A stretch of 64,000 nt of DNA, taken from positions 1,054,001-1,118,000 of the forward strand of contig NZ_CP039731.1 in the NCBI RefSeq assembly GCF_005155025.1, written 5' to 3'. A model generated the notes under the pieces. It was not told where the DNA came from, searched no databases, and was given only the letters and a program-made list of their open reading frames with translations. A program made the translations under genes and the position numbers. Each line of letters opens with the position of its first letter. The first letter of the stretch is position 1. This stretch comes from Aquitalea aquatilis (GTDB taxonomy: Bacteria > Pseudomonadota > Gammaproteobacteria > Burkholderiales > Chromobacteriaceae). This document shows, in pieces, positions 55,952 to 64,000 of the stretch.

Positions 55952-56527
55952 ATGGCCAGACAGAACACGATTTCCAGTTATCTCCCGGTGACCTTTCCCA
56001 ATGGCAACCGGGTGCGCCGCTTTGGCAAGCATTGCCCGCACTGCCATGCCATGGTGGGTTGCGAACACATGGCCGGCCTGGCCAGCCTGCAGCAGGACAA
56101 GCTGTTTCTGGCAGCCCAGGGCACCTGCCCTGCCTGTCAGCACCGCTTCCCCATTGCCTGCGTCATCACCGACGACAAGCGGGTGCACCGCGTACTGCTG
56201 CCCTTGTGGGTCTATCGCATGTGGCTGCAAATGGCCACCCGCAACACGCCACAACCGGTCGCCCAGGCTAACTGGGAAGTACAGGAAGAAAACACCGCCC
56301 CGGCACAGCAGGGCATCCTGCTGACGGATGCCGAGGTGGCGGCACGCTCGCCGGAGATACTCGGCCGCTTTCAGGACCAGCCCATCAGTGCCTGGATCGA
56401 ATACCAGGACCGGCGCTTCGTGTTTGAACGCGCCGCACCGCCGGGGCAGTTCGCCCTGAGCGAGCAGGAAGTGCTGCTGGCTGGCAAGCTGATTTACCGT
56501 CAGCAGGACATCGCCACCACCGCCTGA
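55952..56527 (+). CDS. Zinc-ribbon-like protein of unknown function
   Basis: 191 residues. Two CxxC pairs (CPHCHAMVGC at about 28-37 and CPACQHRF at about 59-66) with nearby His suggest a zinc ribbon. The rest is a mixed domain with VLLPLWVYRMWLQMATRN and LTDAEVAARSPEILGRFQD. No signal peptide. Preceded by an 11-bp perfect hairpin (55876-55900) next to a TATACT, and followed by a terminator. I do not recognise the family. Confidence 0.65.
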   Translation: MARQNTISSYLPVTFPNGNRVRRFGKHCPHCHAMVGCEHMAGLASLQQDKLFLAAQGTCPACQHRFPIACVITDDKRVHRVLLPLWVYRMWLQMATRNTPQPVAQANWEVQEENTAPAQQGILLTDAEVAARSPEILGRFQDQPISAWIEYQDRRFVFERAAPPGQFALSEQEVLLAGKLIYRQQDIATTA

Positions 56528-56556
56528 GCCGCTGCTGATCCGCACGCAGTCACACC

Positions 56557-56578
56557 GCCCGGCCATGCCGGGCTTTTT
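56557..56578 (+). terminator. Terminator after the zinc-ribbon gene
   Basis: GCCCGGC/GCCGGGC 7-bp stem with CAT loop followed by T5. Confidence 0.88.
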
Positions 56579-56927
56579 GTTGGCTGGGACTTTCTACCGC
56601 GTTGGCAATTACCTACTTGGCTCAATCGCAAGCGATGCAGACAGTGCGCCCCATCCCCGTGGCGCGCGCCGTCTGGGGCGGGTTGGGCAAGGTTTTAAGC
56701 CGCCGCCATGTCTGAGCCATTCGACGGTAGCGAATGGCGAGTTCGGCGGCGCCTTGCCCGGCCCGAAACAGGCGGGGTTTCGCGCAACCCGGGGTCGCCT
56801 AGGGGTGCAGGGGAGCTGGCGAGGCAGCTCCCCTGCCTGTTTGGCGGGCAGCCCCGCCATGAAAAACAGCACCGCGCAGCGGTTCAAAGACTTGCTCTGA
56901 CTGGCGCTGAGCGCGGATAAACAGAAC
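56579..56927. other. Structured non-coding stretch before rsmE
   Basis: About 350 bases with no supported gene. A 12-bp perfect hairpin GCAGGGGAGCTG/CAGCTCCCCTGC (56807-56836, six-base loop) follows a GC-rich region with GGGGTT/AACCC pairing (56774-56790). An open frame on the minus strand (56609-56887) is Pro/Arg-rich and looks like a by-product of the GC repeats. Confidence 0.5.
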
Positions 56928-57656
56928 TCAGATACAGTAATCCCCCCACACCGCCTGTACCGCCGCCACCGCCGCCAGCGCGGCTGTTTCGGTGCGCAGA
57001 ATGCGCGGCCCCAGTTTCAGCGGCGTCCAGCCGGCCTCCAGCGCAGCAGCCTCCTCGCGGGCGGAGTAGCCACCCTCCGGTCCGGCCATCAGCCAGGCCC
57101 GGCGCGGCGCGCTGGCGATATCGGCCAGTTTCTGCGTGCCCAGCGGCGACAGGATCAGCCTGGCATCGGCATCCTGCTGCTGTTGCAGCCATTCATTGAG
57201 ACTGAGAATGGGCAGCACCTGCGGCAGCGTATTGCGACCACACTGCTCGCAAGCCGACTGCACGATTTCCTGCCAGCGCTGTATGCGTTTGTCCGCCCGC
57301 TCGCCGGACAGCTTCACCACCGAGCGCTCGGCGGCGATGGGCTGAAACAGCGACACGCCCATCTCCACGCCCTTTTGCAGGGTGAATTCCATGCGGTCGC
57401 CGCTGGAAATGGCCTGCGCCAGCCCCAGCCATACCGGCGACTCGCGGCTGATGTCGTCAAAGCGGCTGATCTGGCATTCGGCAGCGCGCTTTTGCAAGGC
57501 CGACAGGCTGGCCTGGTACTCGCCGCCCTGGCCGTTGAACAGGGTCAGGCTGTCGCCTTCCTTCAGGCGCAGAACCTGCACATGGCGCACGACAGCATCA
57601 GGCAGCGACAGGGTTTGCCCCGCCGCCAGCGGTGTTTCGATAAAAAACCTTGGCAT
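56928..57656 (-). CDS. rsmE: 16S rRNA m3U1498 methyltransferase
   Basis: 242 residues: an N-terminal PUA-like domain (MPRFFIETPLAAGQTLSLPD, VVRHVQVLRLKEGDSLTLFN) and a C-terminal SPOUT knot with LMAGPEGGYSAREEAAA and LGPRILRTETAALAAVAA, the SAM-binding region. ATG 57656 fits the family start (MPRFF); the frame continues upstream without similarity. It methylates U1498 of 16S rRNA using SAM. It is divergent from an inositol-phosphatase-family gene. Confidence 0.95.
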   Translation of the reverse strand: MPRFFIETPLAAGQTLSLPDAVVRHVQVLRLKEGDSLTLFNGQGGEYQASLSALQKRAAECQISRFDDISRESPVWLGLAQAISSGDRMEFTLQKGVEMGVSLFQPIAAERSVVKLSGERADKRIQRWQEIVQSACEQCGRNTLPQVLPILSLNEWLQQQQDADARLILSPLGTQKLADIASAPRRAWLMAGPEGGYSAREEAAALEAGWTPLKLGPRILRTETAALAAVAAVQAVWGDYCI

Positions 57657-57967
57657 GGCGTATTGAAAGTCCGTGGTGATAACGGTATTTTGCTTTGTTT
57701 GCTGCAGTTGCAACAACCCATCTTTAGCAAGTGGTAAAAATGACGGCATCCATGCATCGTCATGATTGATCCGGGCTGCGTCACTTGCTTCAGCATCGTC
57801 TTGCCAATTCTGCTAAACAGCTTGGACAGGACGACAATCCTGCCGCTGGCGCTATTGCCGGCGGCCATGCAGTTTACCTTACAGACAGACGCCGGCCGGA
57901 TGGCCGCTGTTGTCGTTTCTGCCAGACGCCTATCCATCCGGCCCGGCAGAACACTCAGGAGAACACC
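57657..57967. other. Divergent promoter region, rsmE / inositol phosphatase
   Basis: 311 bases. ATGACG (57740-57745) and CGTCAT (57758-57763) form an interrupted palindrome; no other clear signal. Confidence 0.45.
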
Positions 57968-58759
57968 ATGCAGGTGGTTGAACAGGTGATGCAAGTTGTC
58001 CGTGACGTGGCCCGCCAGGAGGTGATGCCGCGCTTTTTGCGTGTGGGTAAAACACGCAAGGACGACGGCTCGCTGTTCACCGAGGCCGATATGGCCTGCC
58101 AGCAGGCGCTGGGAGACAAGCTGCCGGCCGTGCTGCCCCACCCGGTGTTGGGCGAGGAAATGACGCGCGAGGAGCAGGATGCCTTATGGCAGGGCAATCC
58201 GGGCGGCCTGTGGGTGGTTGACCCCATCGACGGCACCACCAATTTCGTCAACGGCCTGCCCTATTTCGCCATTTCGGTGGCGCTGGTCATCGATGGCGTC
58301 AGCCAGCTGGGCGTGATCTACAACCCGGTATCCGACGAAATGTTTTATGCCCGTCGCGGCCAGGGCGCCTGGCTCAATGGCCGGCGCCTGCCGCTCAAGA
58401 CCACCCGCAACAGCATGGGCGACGCGATTGCCGCCGTGGAAGTGAAATACCTGCGCTCCGGCAAACTGGCGGCGCGCATGAGCAGCGTGGCACCGTTTGG
58501 CAGCCAGCGCAGCATGGGTTCCAGCACGCTGGACTGGTGCTTTCTGGCGGCGGGCCGTTACGACCTCTACCTGCACGGCGGTCAGCGGCTGTGGGACTAT
58601 GCTGCCGGCGCGGTGATTCTGGAAGAAGCCGGCGGCCGCCTGGCCAGCCTGAACACCGACGACTACTGGAGCGACACGGTGTGGAAGCGCTCGGTGATTG
58701 CCGCCATCGACCCGGAACTGTACGGCCACTGGCACCGCTGGGTGCGCGCCAACCAGTAG
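57968..58759 (+). CDS. Inositol monophosphatase-family protein
   Basis: 263 residues. Metal-binding motifs: GEE (62-64), WVVDPIDGTTNF (Asp85, Asp88) and WDYAAGAVILEEAGG (Asp210). Full family length; it may act on inositol phosphates, fructose bisphosphate, histidinol phosphate or PAP. The motif set is general, so the substrate is not assigned. ATG 57968 is preceded by CAGGAGAACACC. Confidence 0.9.
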   Translation: MQVVEQVMQVVRDVARQEVMPRFLRVGKTRKDDGSLFTEADMACQQALGDKLPAVLPHPVLGEEMTREEQDALWQGNPGGLWVVDPIDGTTNFVNGLPYFAISVALVIDGVSQLGVIYNPVSDEMFYARRGQGAWLNGRRLPLKTTRNSMGDAIAAVEVKYLRSGKLAARMSSVAPFGSQRSMGSSTLDWCFLAAGRYDLYLHGGQRLWDYAAGAVILEEAGGRLASLNTDDYWSDTVWKRSVIAAIDPELYGHWHRWVRANQ

Positions 58760-58780
58760 ACTCAGACTTGCCCGCAAAGA

Positions 58781-58805
58781 AAACGGCCCTCAAGGGGCCG
58801 TTTTT
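58781..58805. terminator. Bidirectional terminator, inositol phosphatase / gmhA
   Basis: CGGCCC/GGGCCG stem with TCAAG loop, A3 on the left and T5 on the right. Confidence 0.88.
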
Positions 58806-58828
58806 CATGCAGTGGCCACATGCCGCAA

Positions 58829-59413
58829 TCAGTAGTTTTCCGGGCAGAAATGCCGTTCCACCAGCTCGATCAGAATGTGCAGCACCTTGATGTGCAGTTC
58901 CTGCACGCGGTCGGCGTACTGGCCACCAGGGGTGTTGACGTAGACATCGGCCAGCGGCTCCAGCCGGGTGGCGGCACGGCCGGTGAGGATGATCACCTTC
59001 ATGCCCAGTTCGCGCGCCACGCTGGCCGCGTTGACGATGGTCTGGCTGTTGCCACTGGTGCTGATGCCGATCAGCACGTCGCCGGCGCGGCCATGGCTTT
59101 CCAGATAGCGCGAAAACACATGCTCGTAGCCAAAATCGTTGGCCACGCAGCTCATGTGGCTGGGATCGGAAATGGCGATGGCCGCCATGCCGCGACGGTT
59201 GTTGCGGTAGCGGCCGGTCAGCTCTTCGGCGAAATGCATGGCGTCGCACATGGAGCCGCCATTGCCGCAGGAGAAGATACGACCACCAGCAGCGAGGCTG
59301 TCGATCAGCTGCTGCGCGGCCGCTTCGATGCTGGCCAGCGCCTGGGGATTGGCCAGCAGATTATTGAGGGCAGTTTGCGCTTCAGTCAGGCTGGACTGGA
59401 TATGGGAAATCAT
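58829..59413 (-). CDS. gmhA: Phosphoheptose isomerase (SIS domain)
   Basis: 194 residues. [20 protein letters not shown] is the GmhA sugar-phosphate site with His60 and Glu64; [14 protein letters not shown] binds the phosphate; the late [19 protein letters not shown] carries the second catalytic His. It converts sedoheptulose-7-phosphate to D-glycero-D-manno-heptose-7-phosphate for LPS core synthesis. No other heptose gene is nearby. Compared with E. coli, Met replaces His in GGS-H-C. Confidence 0.92.
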   Translation of the reverse strand: MISHIQSSLTEAQTALNNLLANPQALASIEAAAQQLIDSLAAGGRIFSCGNGGSMCDAMHFAEELTGRYRNNRRGMAAIAISDPSHMSCVANDFGYEHVFSRYLESHGRAGDVLIGISTSGNSQTIVNAASVARELGMKVIILTGRAATRLEPLADVYVNTPGGQYADRVQELHIKVLHILIELVERHFCPENY

Positions 59414-59542
59414 CGGCGATCCGTCATGCGTGCGGGCAACAGCACCGCGCCATTGCCATCAGTAAACAGGGCTGGCCCAGCGGCCAGCCCCGTCATCATA
59501 CCCTGCCCCCCGCCACGGCAGGAAATGGCAGCCAGGTAAAAT

Positions 59543-60430
59543 TCAGCGAAGCACAATCAAGGCCGTGCCGGCGCAACTCACCACCGCCCCCAGCCAGGCC
59601 ACCGGCGGTGGGGCCTGCTTCTGCACCAGCCACAGCATGGGCAGGATCAGCACCGGGCTGAGCGCCGACAGCATGCCCACCGTGGCCACATTGGCATGCT
59701 GCAAGGCCAGCATGATCAGCGTCATGCCCAGGCCCAGCGCCACCAGGCCGTTGAGCGCCGTCTGGCCCAGCATGCGCGGCGTATAAGCGCCGCGACTCCT
59801 GGCCAGAGACAGACCGCCCAGCAACAAAAGATAGTGCGCTGCACAGGCAATGCCCATGCGCAAGGCCGATGCGGTGACCGGTTCCAGCCCGGCGGCAATG
59901 GCCGGCTTGGCAAAGAATGTCCCCATGGCCTGGCACAGAGCCGCCACCATGCCCAGCAACACACCCGCCTTCAGATGGGTCGGATGCTCCCAGGCATGGG
60001 CATCTGCGCTGCGCCGGCCAAAAGCCACGGCCAGCAGCACGCCGCCAAACACCATGCTGCTGCCGACAAAGGCAGGCAGGCTGAGTTTTTCCTGCAGGAA
60101 CAAGATGCCCAGCACCACCGAAAACACCGAATGCGTAGCAAACAGCAGGCCGGCGCGGCGCGGCCCCAGCAGGTTCATCGCGGAAAAATAAATGGTGTCG
60201 CCCAGAAAAATGCCGGTCAGGCCGGACAGCAGGGCCGGCCACAGATTGCTGCCATTGATGCTGTGCCAGCCACCGGAAAGCAGGCTGATGCCGCCCAACA
60301 GCACGGTAAGCAGGCTCAAGCGCAAGCGGGTAAAGGCAAAGGGGCCGAAATGGCGTGAGGGGCCGGCACCGAGAATGCCACCCCACGCCCAGCAGGCTGC
60401 CGCACCGATGGCGGCCAGGTCATACCACAT
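59543..60430 (-). CDS. EamA/DMT-family transporter
   Basis: 295 residues, ten membrane segments (AAACWAWGGILGAGPSRHFG in the first, GLVALGLGMTLIMLALQHAN in repeat 2). Start ATG 60430. A GC hairpin (59467-59490) without T run lies beyond the stop. Substrate not predictable. It is preceded by the GFA and AlaX-like genes on the same strand, 59 bases upstream. Confidence 0.87.
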   Translation of the reverse strand: MWYDLAAIGAAACWAWGGILGAGPSRHFGPFAFTRLRLSLLTVLLGGISLLSGGWHSINGSNLWPALLSGLTGIFLGDTIYFSAMNLLGPRRAGLLFATHSVFSVVLGILFLQEKLSLPAFVGSSMVFGGVLLAVAFGRRSADAHAWEHPTHLKAGVLLGMVAALCQAMGTFFAKPAIAAGLEPVTASALRMGIACAAHYLLLLGGLSLARSRGAYTPRMLGQTALNGLVALGLGMTLIMLALQHANVATVGMLSALSPVLILPMLWLVQKQAPPPVAWLGAVVSCAGTALIVLR

Positions 60431-60489
60431 AATATCCAGTCTGCCCGCCCGGACAGGCCGGACGGATGATCATGACGAAGCCTGCCAGC

Positions 60490-60885
60490 TTACCTGTCAG
60501 GCGGCCATTCCGGCCAGTGCGGCAGCGGGTCCACCTCCAGCCAGGGCCGGGCATGGCTGGTCCAGATATGCTGGCTTGCCTGCTGCGCAGGGACATCGTC
60601 CAGTGTGGCCACCCGCAGGATGACATAGGGGCTGCCCGCGCGCTCGGCCAGCAGATGGCTGCCACACTGGCGGCAAAAATGGCGCAGCTTGTCCGGCGAC
60701 GAGGCAAAGCTGCCCAGGTGTTGCTGCCCGCGCAGCCAGCGAAAATGCCCGCGCAGCACCCCGGCGGTCGGCACATGGCTGGCCGCATGGGCTTTCTGGC
60801 AGGTCAGGCAATGGCAATGGGTAATCGGCAGATCCAGCTGCTCTACTTCATAAGCAATGGCACCGCACAGGCAGCTGCCTAGCAT
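60490..60885 (-). CDS. GFA-family (glutathione-dependent formaldehyde-activating-like) protein
   Basis: 131 residues. All zinc cysteines of the fold are present: C5xC7, CHCLTC (24, 26, 29), CRQC (71, 74). Typical start GSCLCGAIAYEV. Real GFA enzymes speed the adduct of formaldehyde with glutathione; most small homologues are of unproven substrate. Its ATG overlaps the end of the AlaX-like gene by seven bases. Confidence 0.9.
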   Translation of the reverse strand: MLGSCLCGAIAYEVEQLDLPITHCHCLTCQKAHAASHVPTAGVLRGHFRWLRGQQHLGSFASSPDKLRHFCRQCGSHLLAERAGSPYVILRVATLDDVPAQQASQHIWTSHARPWLEVDPLPHWPEWPPDR

Positions 60886-61532
60886 GACATATCCTCCAGC
60901 AGGGTGATTTCCACCCGCTCCTTGCCCTTGCCGATATTCTTGCGCTTGAGCGCAATGCGCCCCACCTCACCGGTGCGCGCCAGATGGGTGCCACCGCAGG
61001 GCACGCGGCAATAGCCCGGCACTTCCCAGTAACGACGCTGCGCAGCCTCATCGGCAAAAGCACTGATGATGGCGCTGTCGGCATCGATCAGGCCCTGCAC
61101 TTTGGCGGTGATGGCCGGCAAGTGCGGGGTGATGGGTTCGGGCAGGGCAAAGTCGATGCGCGCCTTGTCGGCAGCGATATGTGCGCCAATTTTTTCCACC
61201 CCGGCAAAGTCGCGGCAGATGGTTTCCAGGGTCAGCTCGGCGGCAAAGTGCAGCCGCATCAGCCGGTAGCGGCGCGGCCAGTCTATCTCCACCAGTACGG
61301 CATCCCCCGCCTGCAATCGATGACCGGCAGGCAGGGTATAGACGATGTCCAGCCCCTGTGTTGCTGCCTGCAATACCGGCCAACCACCTATGCTGCCGGC
61401 GTCGCTCTCCTGCCCGCCGGAAAAGGCATAGAAAATGGTGTGCTGCAGCCAGACATGCTCACCATCCACCCGCGCCACCGTGGTGGCCAGCCGGGTCTGG
61501 TAGGGGTCGATCCAGAACTGTTTGCCCGTCAT
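60879..61532 (-). CDS. AlaX-like alanyl-tRNA editing protein
   Basis: 217 residues. It resembles the stand-alone editing domain that hydrolyses mischarged Ser- or Gly-tRNA(Ala): FYAFSGGQESDAGSIGG, LVEIDWPRRYRLMRLH and YCRVPCGGTHLARTGEVG. The zinc site is normally HxxxH plus C and H. Here residues 95-99 read HFAAE, so the second His is Glu99, while Cys179 and His183 are kept. It forms a four-base ATGA overlap with the methyltransferase gene upstream and overlaps the GFA gene downstream, so the three are co-expressed. Confidence 0.85.
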   Translation of the reverse strand: MTGKQFWIDPYQTRLATTVARVDGEHVWLQHTIFYAFSGGQESDAGSIGGWPVLQAATQGLDIVYTLPAGHRLQAGDAVLVEIDWPRRYRLMRLHFAAELTLETICRDFAGVEKIGAHIAADKARIDFALPEPITPHLPAITAKVQGLIDADSAIISAFADEAAQRRYWEVPGYCRVPCGGTHLARTGEVGRIALKRKNIGKGKERVEITLLEDMSC

Positions 61533-62458
61533 AGCAGGCGCGCCAGATAGTCGACCAGGCTCAGCGGATAGCTGAAGGGCTGGCCCAGCAACTGCTGGTA
61601 AACATCGCGGTACTCGGCATGCTTGGGCTGCAGCACCAGCGCCTGGGTCAGCGACTGCACCGCCGCATGGCTGTCTCCCAGCTGCACTTGCGACATCGCC
61701 AGAATGAACCAGGCTTCGTGAATGCGGAAATTCAGCGACAGCGCCTGCCGCGCCAGCAAGGCCGCCTCCTGATAGCGCTCAGCCTGGAATGCCGCCCCCA
61801 GCTGGCCAATGCTGTCTTCCAGCGGCGGCAGGGTGTCCTGCTTGCTCAACACCAGCGTGTGGCCATTGCCGACATTGCTGTCGCTTTCCTCCTGCGCCTC
61901 GAGCAGCCAAGCCACACCCAGACCCTGCTGGTTAAACCAGTTGAGCGCAGCCAGCAGGCCTTGCAGGGTGAACACGTGATAATGCATGCGCCACGGCAGC
62001 CCGGGCGACAGGCTTTGCGGCGTCATCTTGTGCTGAAAGGCCTCGATATGCGTCTCCAGCCCGGTGATCGGCCGCACGCTGTCTTCCACCAGTGCATCGC
62101 GCTTGGGCACGATCATGAAACTGATGCCACCCGGACGCAGCACCCGCCCCCACTCCAGCCAGGCGGTAAAAATGTCCGGTACATGCTCCAGCACATGCGA
62201 GCTGGCGATATAGTCCAGCTCGCCGTCGGCAAACGGCAGCGCGGTGGCCTCGGCCACCATGTCCACCTTGGCGACACCCTTGCCATAGCGCTGCTGCTCG
62301 GCGGCATACACCTGGTAGTCGATCAGGTCGGGTTCTTCCAGGTAGTGCTGCCCATCACAGGGGGCCACGCTGATGCAGTCGGCCGGAGCCAGCGGATTAT
62401 GCGCGCCCCGCCCCAGCTCCACACCCTTGCCCTGCAGCCATTGTTTGGCCAGCTCCAT
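61529..62458 (-). CDS. SAM-dependent methyltransferase with C-terminal TPR
   Basis: 309 residues. The methyltransferase core has KGVELGRGAHN (motif I variant), ALPFADGELDYIASSHVLEHV and EWGRVLRPGGISFMIVPKRD, a type-11 methyltransferase. Residues about 220-300 hold TPR-like helices (AFQAERYQEAALLARQALSL, AWFILAMSQVQLGDSHAAVQ, SLTQALVLQPKHAEYRDVYQ). Target unknown; similar proteins modify glycans or small molecules. Its stop overlaps the AlaX-like ATG. Confidence 0.85.
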   Translation of the reverse strand: MELAKQWLQGKGVELGRGAHNPLAPADCISVAPCDGQHYLEEPDLIDYQVYAAEQQRYGKGVAKVDMVAEATALPFADGELDYIASSHVLEHVPDIFTAWLEWGRVLRPGGISFMIVPKRDALVEDSVRPITGLETHIEAFQHKMTPQSLSPGLPWRMHYHVFTLQGLLAALNWFNQQGLGVAWLLEAQEESDSNVGNGHTLVLSKQDTLPPLEDSIGQLGAAFQAERYQEAALLARQALSLNFRIHEAWFILAMSQVQLGDSHAAVQSLTQALVLQPKHAEYRDVYQQLLGQPFSYPLSLVDYLARLL

Positions 62459-62464
62459 AAGCGC

Positions 62465-62938
62465 TTATCCTTGTGTGCAGTCCGGCGTGCTCACCGTTGC
62501 TGCCAGTCGCTGATATACCTGTTGATCCAGCCGCTCCATCATGTACGCGGGCCGCGACAGGGCGGTGAAGCCAAATTGCGCATACAGGCCGTGTGCATCT
62601 GCCGTGGCCAGCAGCATGCGCCGCAGCCCCTGCAAGCCCGGATGCTCCATGATGTACGCCAGCAATGCCTTGCTGATGCCGCGCCCGCGCCAGTCCGGCA
62701 GCACGAACACATCGGCCAGATAGGCGAAAGTCGCCTGGTCGGTAATCATGCGGGCAAACCCCACCTGCTTGCCAGCAACATACACACCAAAGCACAGCGA
62801 GCCGGCCAGCGAGCGCTCGAACACATCACGCGGCAAGCCGGCGGCCCAGTAGGACTGCTGGCTCAGATAGTGATAGATCATGTCCCGCTCCAGCCGGGCG
62901 GGGTCACAGTCGAATTCCAGAGCAAGCGTGTCAGACAT
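62465..62938 (-). CDS. GNAT-family N-acetyltransferase
   Basis: 157 residues. The acetyl-CoA site is VFVLPDWRGRGISKALLAYI (R-x-x-G-x-G/A pattern as WRGRGIS), preceded by FARMITDQATFAYLADV and followed by LATADAHGLYAQFGF. A small soluble enzyme; the substrate is not predictable. It lies six bases upstream of the methyltransferase gene in the same direction. Confidence 0.9.
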   Translation of the reverse strand: MSDTLALEFDCDPARLERDMIYHYLSQQSYWAAGLPRDVFERSLAGSLCFGVYVAGKQVGFARMITDQATFAYLADVFVLPDWRGRGISKALLAYIMEHPGLQGLRRMLLATADAHGLYAQFGFTALSRPAYMMERLDQQVYQRLAATVSTPDCTQG

Positions 62939-62973
62939 GGCGGGGCCTCATGGTGGCAAGGGCAAACAGGATA

Positions 62974-64000
62974 TCAGGTGAGAGTGGCCGGATAGTGCGT
63001 CGCCACCCAGTGCTCGAACTGCCGACACATGGCGGCGTCACCCTGGCTGTTGTCGGCAATCAGTTCATCACCATGAACCAGACGGATACGGGCATCCAGA
63101 TCGGCAGCCGCCGGCTCGGGATAGCGGCGGCTGGCGGCAGCGGCCATCTGCTGGCGGGCATCGGCCCAGGCCTGCTCCACGCTGCGGTTGCACTCGTCCG
63201 CCAGATAGCGGGCATTGAACGGTTCACCAGTCAGGCTGCGCAAGGTGGCGTCGTGGCTGATGCTGTTACCTGGCCCCCAGTAATGCTGGGCCAGCGCCGG
63301 GCCAATGGCCGGGTTGTCGGTCAGATAGCCGTACTGGCGCAGGAAATATGCACGCGTCTGATACACCGCCATATTGGCCAGCAGATAGCCGTGATAGGAC
63401 GCCGCCGACTCCTGGTTCAGCAAATGCGGAATGGCCAATAACGGGCGCGGGCTGCAGGCAATGCCCAGAATGCGCTGCTCGCTGCTACGGGCCAGCTGCA
63501 ATACCTGTCCGGCGGTCAGTTGCTCATCCGGCAATTGGTAGAGCGCCGCCTCGAAATAGCCCACCAGCAGAATCATGCGCTCCATGAAAGCGCGGTAAGG
63601 CTGGCTGGCCTCGATGCCGGCGTGGATCAGCGCCTCCGGCATGGCCTCGCCCTGGCGGTTTTGCGCATAGCGCGCCAGCCAGTCGGCATCGCCCAGCAGG
63701 CTGTCGCAGAACATGGACTGGGTTTCGGCATAGGCCATGGAGGTCGGCGCAAATTCCTGCGAAAAGCAGGGGGAATTCTGGGTCACATTGGCAAAGTGCG
63801 CCGCGTGGCCGCCCTCGTGGAACAGGGTGTTGATGGCGCGGTCGCCGCTGCCCACCTGGTCGGGCGTGGCATCAGCGGTGAAATTGACATGGGCCGGCAC
63901 CCACTGGCCCTGCTCATCGACATAGCTGGGTTGCGGGCCATGGCAAAAGCCGTTCTGGTATTTGCCCTTGCGCTCGATCAGGTCCAGTTGCAGCAGCGCG
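62974..64000 (-). CDS. M3-family oligopeptidase, 5' truncated
   Basis: The frame runs to the end of the window, leaving about 341 C-terminal residues. The zinc motif is LFHEGGHAAHFANV (HEGGH, an HExxH), followed by EFAPTSMAYAETQSMFCDSL, where the third zinc ligand Glu is expected. It begins at the edge with LIERKGKYQNGFCHGPQPSY, typical of the M3 catalytic region. The N-terminal half and start lie outside. Likely a cytosolic oligopeptide-degrading enzyme. The 3' end is 35 bases before the GNAT gene. Confidence 0.88.
   Translation of the reverse strand, partial: ALLQLDLIERKGKYQNGFCHGPQPSYVDEQGQWVPAHVNFTADATPDQVGSGDRAINTLFHEGGHAAHFANVTQNSPCFSQEFAPTSMAYAETQSMFCDSLLGDADWLARYAQNRQGEAMPEALIHAGIEASQPYRAFMERMILLVGYFEAALYQLPDEQLTAGQVLQLARSSEQRILGIACSPRPLLAIPHLLNQESAASYHGYLLANMAVYQTRAYFLRQYGYLTDNPAIGPALAQHYWGPGNSISHDATLRSLTGEPFNARYLADECNRSVEQAWADARQQMAAAASRRYPEPAAADLDARIRLVHGDELIADNSQGDAAMCRQFEHWVATHYPATLT

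Noticed and set aside
56684-56690. GTTGGGC, resembling an integron attC core
   Set aside because: No matching partner core, cassette array or integrase; a seven-base match is expected by chance.
56609-56887. 92-residue minus-strand frame rich in Pro and Arg
   Set aside because: Probably a by-product of GC-rich hairpins; no start signal or recognisable fold.

Overview
The window reads as a GC-rich (roughly 62-64 %) chromosomal segment of a betaproteobacterium, most likely order Neisseriales, Chromobacteriaceae (Chromobacterium/Aquitalea/Vogesella-like). That placement is inferred from the gene families and from an OmpR/EnvZ pair, glp genes and hut genes of proteobacterial type; no rRNA or tRNA gene is present to confirm it. 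There is no prophage, CRISPR array, intact insertion sequence or plasmid module. Coding density is high and almost every gene has a recognisable family.

Layout. 1-5.6 kb: end of a solute-binding protein gene, a YqiA-type esterase, an H-NOX gas sensor overlapping a hybrid histidine kinase, a quinone reductase and three small exported proteins. 5.8-7.9 kb: OmpR/EnvZ two-component system. 7.9-11.1 kb: an EamA transporter, a small conserved protein and an FMN glutamate-synthase-family protein. 11.1-18.5 kb: a polyamine cluster on the minus strand (AraC-type regulator, aguB, potG-potH-potI-potF, acetylpolyamine amidohydrolase). 18.7-23 kb: exported proteins, an EamA/Lrp divergent pair and a CBS protein. 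23.5-29.8 kb: pepP, a fimbrial gene relic, a BenE transporter and a MocR/FAD-oxidoreductase/MOSC operon. 29.9-37.6 kb: glpR, glpD, glpF and glpK spread over 8 kb, with a peroxiredoxin, an exporter and an AraC regulator between them. 38-47 kb: pyruvate kinase, three alpha/beta hydrolases, sulfate-binding protein, an Xre-cupin/EamA divergent pair and an anion-transporter-like protein. 47-55 kb: histidine utilisation (hutI-hutG-hutU-hutH, with hutC beyond uppP). 55-64 kb: mutarotase, RsmE, inositol-phosphatase family, GmhA, an EamA transporter, and a run of overlapping genes ending in a partial M3 peptidase.

How the genes work together. Several units read as complete pathways with their controls: polyamine uptake and breakdown, glycerol catabolism with tandem GlpR decamers upstream of glpD and glpK, and histidine degradation with a perfect 16-bp HutC-type palindrome upstream of hutI. 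Five EamA/DMT exporters occur in 64 kb.

The most notable signals are not genes. Four sites match the parS centromere core (GTTTCACGTGAAAC, two perfect and two with one mismatch) at 0.5, 28.8, 38.6 and 55.3 kb, three of them inside genes, so the segment probably lies in the ParB-loading, origin-proximal domain. A GC-rich hairpin element shared by two intergenic regions (616-673 plus strand and 23297-23365 minus strand) looks like an undescribed small RNA or structured repeat family. A 163-bp MITE-like repeat lies at 30711-30873.
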